43,013 nt of DNA from an uncultured Bacteroidota bacterium (lineage in GTDB: Bacteria; Bacteroidota; Bacteroidia; Chitinophagales; Chitinophagaceae). Location of the stretch: NCBI GenBank assembly GCA_903878475.1, contig CAIRHQ010000146.1:1-43013 (forward strand), given 5' to 3'. Below, one piece after another: positions 16,513 to 23,288 of the stretch. The position numbers and the translations under genes are program-made. Numbering within the stretch: the first letter of the stretch is position 1; the number at the start of each line of letters is the position of its first letter. The notes beneath the pieces are model-generated. The model saw nothing but the letters and a program-made list of their open reading frames with translations, did not search any database and was not told the origin of the DNA.

Positions 16513-18033
16513 ATGAAGTGGAATTTCCTGATTTTTTCATGGATAATGCTGTTGCCTTTTACAGGCATGGGCCAACGGGTGGTATATTCGGATTATGACC
16601 GGGATGATAGTCGGGATATGAATTTCGAGATCATCGGGAAAATGAATGGCAATGTGCTGGTTTACAAGAACATGAAATGGAAACATCGAATCATGTTGTA
16701 TGATGGAAATATGAAAACTGTATCTACAGTCAACCTCGATTTTTTTCCGGAAAAAACACTGAATGTTGATTTTGTTACCTACCCCGATCATTTTTACATG
16801 ATCTACCAGTATCAGAAGAACAGAATTGTGCATTGCATGGGCATCAATATGGATGCCAATGGAAATAAACTAAGCGAACCGGTTGAATTGGATACTACCC
16901 GCCTTCCTAATTTCGACGACAATAAGATCTATAGTACCATCGTGAGTGAAGACAAGCAAAAGATCATGGTATTTAAAATTCAGAAGAAATCAGAAAAGAT
17001 CAGTTTTGTTACCCTGCTTTTTGATAATAAACTTAAGCTGATCAATAAGACCCGGCAAACCTTGAACTTCGATAATCGCACGGATAATTACCGTGAGTTC
17101 TTGCTCGATAATGAGGGTAATTTTGTGTTTACCTTCGACCGTGAACCCATTAATCGCGATTACAGTAACGGTCTCAAACTCGGGATCAAAGCGCCTTTGC
17201 AGGATACTTTTTCCTTTCAAACCATTGACCTGGAAAATAAATTCATCAACGATGTGAGTATTAAAATTGACAATCTCAATAAAAAATATTTACTCAATGC
17301 TTTTTATTATCTCAAGAACAGGGGAAGTGTAGAGGGGGTATTGACCTATATATGGGATGTTTGGGGACAAAAGAAATATACGATAAACTTTACCAGTTTT
17401 GATGAGGCGTTACGTACAGAAGCGCGGCGCGACGGATCGCATAAGATCGCCTTTGATGAATATTATATACGGCAAGCCATTGTAAAGAAAGATGGCGGAT
17501 TCCTGTTGTTGGCAGAGGATTATTCAAGCCAGAGCCGCATCAATAATAATAGCCAGTCGAATCGCTGGGATTATTACAATAATCCTTATATGTATTCGCC
17601 TAATTCTTATTATTACTACAATCCGTATTATGGTGGCTATTACTATCGTCCGATCAGTAGTTTCAACAATCAAAATACCCGGTATTTCTATGATAACCTG
17701 ATGGTGATGAGCATCAATCGATATGGTCAACCTGAATGGCAAAAGATCATACAAAAGAATCAGGTAGATGATGACGATGATAATTTCTTATCGTATGCTA
17801 CCTTCAACTCGGGTGGAGAGATCCATTTCTTATTCAATATGGACAGTAAGAACCAGATCATTACTGACCAAAGCATTGCCGCTGATGGAAGCATCAAACG
17901 TAATGCTACCTTGCGCAGCCAGGAAAAGGGTTATCAGTTCATGACGCGGCTAAGCAAACAGGTAGGCGCCAGGGAACTTTTGGTACCTTGCCTGTACCGT
18001 GGTTTTATTTGTTTTGCCAAAGTGGATTTTTAA
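16513..18033 (+). CDS. secreted protein of unknown function with an Asn/Tyr-rich tract
   Basis: About 506 residues, not assigned to a family. The ATG at 16513 gives a plausible signal peptide (MKWNFLIFSWIMLLPFTGMGQ); a start at 16501 would add MTSI. The body alternates short beta-type strands and polar loops, consistent with a beta-rich or propeller-like fold, but no catalytic motif is visible. Residues about 350-385 are strikingly rich in Tyr, Asn and Pro (YYNNPYMYSPNSYYYYNPYY and onward). No C-terminal T9SS sorting domain is seen, so it is likely periplasmic or outer-membrane associated. A 7/8 -7 box (TATTTTTA, 16487-16494) lies upstream. Confidence 0.75.
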   Translation: MKWNFLIFSWIMLLPFTGMGQRVVYSDYDRDDSRDMNFEIIGKMNGNVLVYKNMKWKHRIMLYDGNMKTVSTVNLDFFPEKTLNVDFVTYPDHFYMIYQYQKNRIVHCMGINMDANGNKLSEPVELDTTRLPNFDDNKIYSTIVSEDKQKIMVFKIQKKSEKISFVTLLFDNKLKLINKTRQTLNFDNRTDNYREFLLDNEGNFVFTFDREPINRDYSNGLKLGIKAPLQDTFSFQTIDLENKFINDVSIKIDNLNKKYLLNAFYYLKNRGSVEGVLTYIWDVWGQKKYTINFTSFDEALRTEARRDGSHKIAFDEYYIRQAIVKKDGGFLLLAEDYSSQSRINNNSQSNRWDYYNNPYMYSPNSYYYYNPYYGGYYYRPISSFNNQNTRYFYDNLMVMSINRYGQPEWQKIIQKNQVDDDDDNFLSYATFNSGGEIHFLFNMDSKNQIITDQSIAADGSIKRNATLRSQEKGYQFMTRLSKQVGARELLVPCLYRGFICFAKVDF

Positions 18034-18132
18034 CCGATCATTTTCCAAGGCCATTCCAAATTTTATGTGGTCAACTAATAATAATTACTGAATTTTGTAG
18101 CACAACTATTTACTCATTACCAATTTATTTTT

Positions 18133-19113
18133 GTGACCGGCATCTTCAAAGCCAACAACCCCCTTAATAATTTCCTGCTCTTTCTGTATGGCATAGCATT
18201 GAAGCTGTCGTTCTTTCTTCATCCCACCATTCCTGAACCACAACAGATCGATGGCTTTTTATATAAGGCCTTGCTGAAATGGTTACAGCCATTTGGTAGC
18301 CACCTCCCCATGCTTTATTCCGGTATCATGTATGCATTATTGTATATGCAGGCTGTTACTTTTAATAAACTGATGAATGACCATCGGATGATGCAAAAAC
18401 CCAACTACCTCACGGGTATGAGCTATCTGTTGGTGACCTCCTTGTTCCCCGAATGGAATATACTATCGGCACCCATGATCATCTGTACTATTTTGATCTG
18501 GGTATGGGCGAAGATGTGCGGGATGTATAATAATACCAGTCCTAAAACCTCCCTGTTCAATATTGGCATCGGGATCGGACTATGTACTTTCTTTTATTTT
18601 CCATCATTGGCATTTGCGGCGCTGATCATATTCGGACTGGCCCTCACCAGGCCCTTCAAACTGGCCGAATGGCTGATCGTATTATTGGGAATCATGGCGC
18701 CTTTCTATTTTTTATTGTCGTGGGTCTTTTTAACGGATCGATGGAAAGGGTATGTTTTCCCGGGTTTTGCCGTTACCACGCCCAGGTTCAACCAAACCAA
18801 CTGGGCCTATGCAGCGATCATTCTGGTTCTTTTTGCCACTGCGATCGGTTTTTTTTATGTACAGCAGAATTTCAGAAGACAGTTGATCCAGGCTCGTAAA
18901 AGCTGGAGCCTCGTAAACCTGTATTTTATTGTAGCCGTTTTTGTACCCTTTATTAATGCCACCCATACCTTCGAATACTGGATCCTTTGTGCGGTGCCCT
19001 TATCGGCCTGGATAGGCGCCGCATTCCTGTACCCCGCAAAAAACTGGTTCCCACATATTTTGCACTGGCTGATGGTTGCTTTTGTCATTGTAATCAGCTA
19101 CTTCGTCAAATAA
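18133..19113 (+). CDS. DUF6427-like polytopic membrane protein
   Basis: A 326-residue integral membrane protein with about eight to nine hydrophobic segments and short polar loops. The N-terminus MTGIFKANNPLNNFLLFLYG resembles the start of DUF6427 proteins, which are restricted to Bacteroidota and have no known function. The GTG start is the only reasonable one, because no ATG occurs in the first 50 codons. A perfect-looking TATTTTTG overlaps the start codon and so cannot be this gene's promoter if the start is right. The gene lies upstream of purQ, but purQ has its own promoter box, so a shared role is not implied. Confidence 0.72.
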   Translation: MTGIFKANNPLNNFLLFLYGIALKLSFFLHPTIPEPQQIDGFLYKALLKWLQPFGSHLPMLYSGIMYALLYMQAVTFNKLMNDHRMMQKPNYLTGMSYLLVTSLFPEWNILSAPMIICTILIWVWAKMCGMYNNTSPKTSLFNIGIGIGLCTFFYFPSLAFAALIIFGLALTRPFKLAEWLIVLLGIMAPFYFLLSWVFLTDRWKGYVFPGFAVTTPRFNQTNWAYAAIILVLFATAIGFFYVQQNFRRQLIQARKSWSLVNLYFIVAVFVPFINATHTFEYWILCAVPLSAWIGAAFLYPAKNWFPHILHWLMVAFVIVISYFVK

Positions 19114-19128
19114 TTGACAGGGGAAACT

Positions 19129-19136
19129 TATCTTTG
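19129..19136 (+). promoter_or_regulatory. -7 promoter box of purQ
   Basis: TATCTTTG is an exact TAnnTTTG match, 28 nt before the purQ ATG at 19165 and just after the stop of the upstream gene. It supports the shorter PurQ start, because the alternative TTG at 19114 precedes it. Confidence 0.55.
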
Positions 19137-19164
19137 CAATACTTTCAATTTTAATATTCAGCAC

Positions 19165-19836
19165 ATGAAATTTGGTGTATTGGTTTTTCCCGGCAGCAAC
19201 TGCGATAGAGATATGATGGATGCTTTGCAGCATGATCTTCAACAAGAAGTGATCCCGCTCTGGCACAAGGATAATGACCTGAGTATGTTCAATAACGAGG
19301 ATTGTATCGTATTGCCCGGTGGCTTCAGCTATGGCGATTATCTGCGCTGCGGGGCTATTGCCAGATTTAGTCCAATGATGCAACAAGTAGTTCAGTTTGC
19401 CAACAACGGAGGTAAAGTATTAGGTGTTTGTAACGGATTTCAGATCCTTTGCGAAAGTGGATTACTGCCCGGTGTTTTATTGCGCAACAGCCAGCAACAA
19501 TTTGTTTGCAAAAATATTTTCATGAAAGAAGCAACTGCCGAACAAAGCGTTGCATTAAAGATCCCGGTTGCACATGGGGAAGGTAGATTTTTTGCCAATG
19601 AAGCTACACTCGAATCAATGGAATTGCATCGGCAGATCCTGTATCGGTATTGTGATGAAGAGGGAAAGATAAATACCGGGGCAAATCCCAATGGAGCTAT
19701 TCATAATATTGCAGGTATTTGTAATAAGGAGCGCAATGTTTTCGGTATGATGCCTCATCCGGAAAGAGCTTGCAGTAAACAACTCGGAAATCAGGACGGA
19801 AGACAGGTATTCAATCACCTGTTTGGGATAAATTAA
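19165..19836 (+). CDS. purQ: phosphoribosylformylglycinamidine synthase subunit PurQ
   Basis: A 223-residue class I glutamine amidotransferase that supplies ammonia to PurL in step four of de novo purine synthesis. The N-terminus MKFGVLVFPGSNCDRD is diagnostic of PurQ. The nucleophile Cys is in GVCNGFQIL near residue 86, and the His/Glu pair in MMPHPERACS near 196-198. The ATG at 19165 is chosen because this motif begins there and a -7 box lies between it and the earlier TTG. purL and purS are not in the window, so the small-subunit type complex is encoded at separate loci. Confidence 0.95.
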   Translation: MKFGVLVFPGSNCDRDMMDALQHDLQQEVIPLWHKDNDLSMFNNEDCIVLPGGFSYGDYLRCGAIARFSPMMQQVVQFANNGGKVLGVCNGFQILCESGLLPGVLLRNSQQQFVCKNIFMKEATAEQSVALKIPVAHGEGRFFANEATLESMELHRQILYRYCDEEGKINTGANPNGAIHNIAGICNKERNVFGMMPHPERACSKQLGNQDGRQVFNHLFGIN

Positions 19837-19870
19837 CGTTAAAACTGAGGATTAACGGTTGATTAAAAAC

Positions 19871-19897
19871 TTGACGGCCTTTAATCATCTAATTTTG
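19871..19897 (+). promoter_or_regulatory. promoter for the DsbD pair
   Basis: TTG at 19871-19873 and TAATTTTG at 19890-19897 are separated by 16 nt, close to the Bacteroidota -33/-7 layout. The -7 part is an exact consensus match. The ATG of the small DsbD-domain protein is 17 nt downstream of the box. Confidence 0.6.
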
Positions 19898-19914
19898 ATC
19901 AGGAAATAATGTAT

Positions 19915-20370
19915 ATGAAAAAGATAGTATTTACGGTATTGATGACCATTGCGATCGGCCTAGTGCAGGCACAGATGCTTAACCCTGTAAGTTGGACATT
20001 CACTGCCAAAAAAATTGCTGATAAAACCTATGAGGTGCATATCACTGCTTCACTCCAGAACACCTGGCACCTGTATTCTCAAACACAACCAACTGATGCC
20101 ATTGCTATTCCAACAGAGATCTTATTTAAAGCAAATCCGTTGGTAACACTTGATGGAAAAATAAAAGAGATCGGGAAAGTAGAATTATATAAAGATCAAA
20201 AACTAGGCATCTCTGCCAATCAATACAAGGACAAGGTTGATTTTGTTCAGAAAATTAAGTTGAAGGCCAATGTAAAAACCAAGATCGTGGGTAGTGTGGA
20301 ATTCCAAACCTGTGATGACAAAAAATGCCTTCCCCCTACTAAAGTTGATTTTGCCATTGCCATCAATTGA
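19915..20370 (+). CDS. stand-alone DsbD N-terminal (alpha) domain protein
   Basis: A 151-residue secreted protein with a signal peptide (MKKIVFTVLMTIAIGLVQAQ) and one beta-rich domain matching the periplasmic N-domain of DsbD. The redox pair is Cys133 and Cys138 in QTCDDKKCLPP, the Bacteroidota form of the nDsbD active site. In DsbD this domain takes electrons from the membrane domain and passes them to periplasmic thiol proteins. The gene lies 61 nt upstream of a complete DsbD-like protein whose own N-domain lacks this Cys pair, so it may supply the missing redox step. An ATG two codons earlier (19909) is possible. Confidence 0.85.
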   Translation: MKKIVFTVLMTIAIGLVQAQMLNPVSWTFTAKKIADKTYEVHITASLQNTWHLYSQTQPTDAIAIPTEILFKANPLVTLDGKIKEIGKVELYKDQKLGISANQYKDKVDFVQKIKLKANVKTKIVGSVEFQTCDDKKCLPPTKVDFAIAIN

Positions 20371-20431
20371 TCTGAAAGGATCTGTTTATATACCCGGGTA
20401 TTATCCGGGAATTCTTTAGTAAATATTTGCC

Positions 20432-22384
20432 ATGCGAGTAGCCCGTCTATGTAGTCTTTTTTTTCTGTTATTTTTAAATCAAGTTCCGGGCTTTTCTCAG
20501 GATAAGTCTGCCGTGTCAATATTTAGCTGGACGGTTAAGTCGAACAAACTTCCTGCAGGAAAATATGAAGTCTTGTTCAATACACCCGGTGCTGCCGGAT
20601 ATCAATTATACGCCCCCTCACAAGACCTTGGCGGAACAGCCTCTGCTGACCTGAGCTTTGCAGACAGTTCAATACTGATCGATAGCTTTATGGTAGTGGG
20701 TAGTACCCAAACCATCCATTCGGCCATTTTTGATAACAAATTATTGCGCATAAACGAAGGCCCGGTACAATGGCGGGCGGTCATACATTTTAAAAATACC
20801 ATCCCAGCCAACCTGCTTGGTAACCTGTCTGTTTTTTATAATAAGGGCGATGAATTTGCACCGGATATTCCCTATGTCTTCAGCACTACAATAGAAGGCG
20901 GGGTGGCTTCGGGCAGTAAGATCAAGATCAACAGCATCGATATTAAACATCCTGTAAATGATTGTGGTGATGAGGGTACACAGAATAAAAGCCTATTGTC
21001 CATTTTCTTTCTGGGATTATTGGGCGGACTAATTGCGCTGATCACCCCTTGTGTATTTCCCATGATACCGGTTACGGTTACCTTCTTTACCAAAAAATCG
21101 CAGGACCGTAAAAAAGGGATCATCAATGCAGTGTTATATGGCCTGTTCATATTTTTGATCTATGTGGCCATCACCATTCCCTTCCATGTAGCCAGTAAGG
21201 CCATCAGTCCTGAAATATTCAATAATATCTCAACCAATATCTGGCTTAACCTGGTATTCTTTGCAGTATTTGTATTGTTTGCTTTGTCGTTTTTCGGTTT
21301 ATTTGAAATTGGACTTCCGGCAGGATTGGCCAATAAAACAGATGCTAAATCCGGTCTGGGTAATGTTGCCGGTATTTTTTTCATGGCAGGAACCCTGGCG
21401 ATAGTTTCTTTTTCTTGTACAGGTCCGATCTTGGGAACCCTGCTTGCCAATGTGGCCAATGAAGGACCATGGCCCCTGACAGCCGGAGCAGCCGGGTTCG
21501 GACTGGCACTTGGATTGCCTTTTGCCTTATTTGCTATGTTCCCGAACTGGTTGCATTCTTTGCCCAAATCGGGCGGATGGATGACCGACGTGAAAGTAGT
21601 ATTGGGTTTTATAGAACTGGCATTGGCCGTTAAATTTTTGGCCAACGCAGATAATGTGGAGCAATGGGGTTTATTGAAACGCGAGATCTTTATCGGCTCC
21701 TGGGTCATCATTGCTATCGCCATCGTGTTATACCTGCTGGGGATCTTAAAAATGGCACATAGTTCACCAATAAAAAAATTCTCGATCACCCGAATTGCAT
21801 TCATCATATTCTTTGGCGCCACTGCCATTTATCTGGTACCGGGTGTAACCAATACGAAATGGGCCAACCTGCGCATCATGAGTGGGTTCCCGCCACCGTT
21901 ATCTTATTCTATTTATCCGCACCATGTATTGCTAACCAATGGCATTCATCCCATGCACAATGATTATGAAAAAGCATTGGCATTGGCAAAAGCCGAACAC
22001 AAGCCATTGCTGATCGATTTTACCGGCTGGGCCTGTGTAAATTGTAGGCGTATGGAGGAAAAAGTTTGGACCCATAGTGAAGTGGATAGCCTGATGAGAA
22101 CAGAATTTATTGTTGTGTCACTATATGTAGATGAACGCACCAAATTACCGGTTACCGAACAATCAATGTTTACAACCAGTTCGGGCGCCACAAAATCACT
22201 GATCAGTGTAGGAGATAAATGGGCTACTTTCCAAACAGAAAATTTTGGAGCAACCTCGCAACCGCAGTACGCGATCATCAGTCCGGATGAAACAGTCCTC
22301 ACCAAAACAAAATTTTACACACCCGATCCCGTGGAATTCGCCGACTGGCTGAAATGCGGGCTGGAGGCCATGCATAAAAAATAA
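20432..22384 (+). CDS. dsbD: thiol:disulfide interchange protein DsbD-like
   Basis: A 650-residue protein: signal peptide (1-22), periplasmic N-domain (about 25-170), about eight membrane segments (about 188-470), and a C-terminal thioredoxin-like domain. Transmembrane redox cysteines are Cys207 (TPCVFPMIP) and Cys329 (SFSCTGPILG). The C-terminal active site is WACVNC (Cys535, Cys538). The N-domain has no cysteine after the signal peptide until Cys178 at its very end, so the usual CxxxxC site is missing. It carries electrons from cytosolic thioredoxin to periplasmic targets. It forms a two-gene unit with the stand-alone N-domain protein upstream and ends at a bidirectional terminator. Confidence 0.9.
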   Translation: MRVARLCSLFFLLFLNQVPGFSQDKSAVSIFSWTVKSNKLPAGKYEVLFNTPGAAGYQLYAPSQDLGGTASADLSFADSSILIDSFMVVGSTQTIHSAIFDNKLLRINEGPVQWRAVIHFKNTIPANLLGNLSVFYNKGDEFAPDIPYVFSTTIEGGVASGSKIKINSIDIKHPVNDCGDEGTQNKSLLSIFFLGLLGGLIALITPCVFPMIPVTVTFFTKKSQDRKKGIINAVLYGLFIFLIYVAITIPFHVASKAISPEIFNNISTNIWLNLVFFAVFVLFALSFFGLFEIGLPAGLANKTDAKSGLGNVAGIFFMAGTLAIVSFSCTGPILGTLLANVANEGPWPLTAGAAGFGLALGLPFALFAMFPNWLHSLPKSGGWMTDVKVVLGFIELALAVKFLANADNVEQWGLLKREIFIGSWVIIAIAIVLYLLGILKMAHSSPIKKFSITRIAFIIFFGATAIYLVPGVTNTKWANLRIMSGFPPPLSYSIYPHHVLLTNGIHPMHNDYEKALALAKAEHKPLLIDFTGWACVNCRRMEEKVWTHSEVDSLMRTEFIVVSLYVDERTKLPVTEQSMFTTSSGATKSLISVGDKWATFQTENFGATSQPQYAIISPDETVLTKTKFYTPDPVEFADWLKCGLEAMHKK

Positions 22385-22387
22385 AAA

Positions 22388-22417
22388 GCCCCCTGTTTTG
22401 CAGGGAGCGTTTTATTT
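22388..22417. terminator. bidirectional terminator between dsbD and the sigma factor gene
   Basis: GCCCCCTG (22388-22395) pairs with CAGGGAGC (22401-22408) with one mismatch and a TTTTG loop. T-rich tracts flank it on both strands, serving both convergent genes. Confidence 0.7.
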
Positions 22418-22440
22418 TTTTGTAATGGGGGTTACAGTAT

Positions 22441-23022
22441 CTACAGTGCAATTTGTCTTTCAGTCATCATTTTACGGAGATTAATCAGCCCGTACCGCAT
22501 ACGGCCTAATGCAGTGTTGATGCTGCAATGGGTGAGGTCGGCTATTTCTTTAAAGCTCAGGTCTGCATAATGGCGCAAAATGATCACTTCACGTTGGTCT
22601 TCCGGTAACAGATCAACCATTTGCTTTACCCTGTCATGGCTTTGGCCAGCCATCATCCGTTGGTCAGCTCCTGGCTCAAAAAAATTGAGCACTTCAAAAA
22701 TATCGCGGTCATCACTGGTCTTAATTGTTGGGCTTCTTTTTACTTTTCTGAAATGGTCTACACACATATTGTGTGCAATACGCATGGCCCAGGGTAAAAA
22801 TTTTCCTTCATCGGTGTAGCGGCCACCTTTCAGGGTATCGATTACACGGATAAATACATCCTGGAAAATATCTTCTGCCAAGTACCTGTCTTTTACCAGC
22901 AGATAAATGGAAGTGAAAATTTTGTCCTTGTAACGCATAATGATGGTTGCAAGAGCATCGGAATCTCCATCCACGTATAAATGGATGAGTTGTTGATCGG
23001 AAAGTGTGTTAAGGCATTTCAT
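22441..23022 (-). CDS. ECF-type RNA polymerase sigma factor
   Basis: A 193-residue sigma-70 family protein with region 2 at about residues 25-95 (AEDIFQDVFIRV, GKFLPWAMRIAHNMCVDHFRK) and region 4 at about 130-185 (LPEDQREVIILRHYADLSFKEIADLT, then a recognition helix). It lacks regions 1 and 3, as expected of extracytoplasmic-function sigmas. No anti-sigma (FecR-like) or TonB receptor gene is adjacent, so it is not a classical SusCD-type regulator locus. It is divergent from uvrA across 266 nt, and a shared control region is possible but not shown. The promoter class it recognises is unknown. Confidence 0.92.
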   Translation of the reverse strand: MKCLNTLSDQQLIHLYVDGDSDALATIIMRYKDKIFTSIYLLVKDRYLAEDIFQDVFIRVIDTLKGGRYTDEGKFLPWAMRIAHNMCVDHFRKVKRSPTIKTSDDRDIFEVLNFFEPGADQRMMAGQSHDRVKQMVDLLPEDQREVIILRHYADLSFKEIADLTHCSINTALGRMRYGLINLRKMMTERQIAL

Positions 23023-23271
23023 AACTTCTACAGTTTATTGGTTAGGACATTTGAGACAACCAAATAAGGAAAAAAATAGCGTAGAAGTCTAGTTGATAGG
23101 CAACGACGGCTTTTCACTTTTTTGGATATTGGACTGTGAAAATAGTGATAATTATGAACCGGCCAAAGCTTTTTGACACCTTAAAAATAAATCAAGTAAT
23201 ACTACGTAGTTTCACGCACCGTAATTTTATGGAAAATTTCACATTTCTACGCTAACACAACTGTAACTCAG

Positions 23272-23279
23272 TACTTTTG
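23272..23279 (+). promoter_or_regulatory. -7 promoter box of uvrA
   Basis: TACTTTTG is an exact TAnnTTTG match ending 9 nt before the ATG at 23289. An apparent TTG start at 23277 lies inside the box and can be excluded if the box is used. The mRNA leader would be only about 5 nt. Confidence 0.55.
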
Positions 23280-23288
23280 CCCCTTATT

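Noticed and set aside
17492-17754. Ile-rich frames on both strands over the Asn/Tyr-rich tract
   Set aside because: They are frame-shifted readings of the repetitive AAT/TAT codons of the secreted protein gene.
18126-18133. Exact TATTTTTG box overlapping the GTG start of the DUF6427 gene
   Set aside because: If used, transcription would start inside the conserved N-terminus of the protein, so it is probably a chance match in an AT-rich stretch.
21160-21828. 222-codon minus-strand frame inside dsbD
   Set aside because: It lies antisense to the conserved membrane domain of DsbD, and its Pro/Ala/Asn composition reflects the opposite strand; it has no motif of its own.
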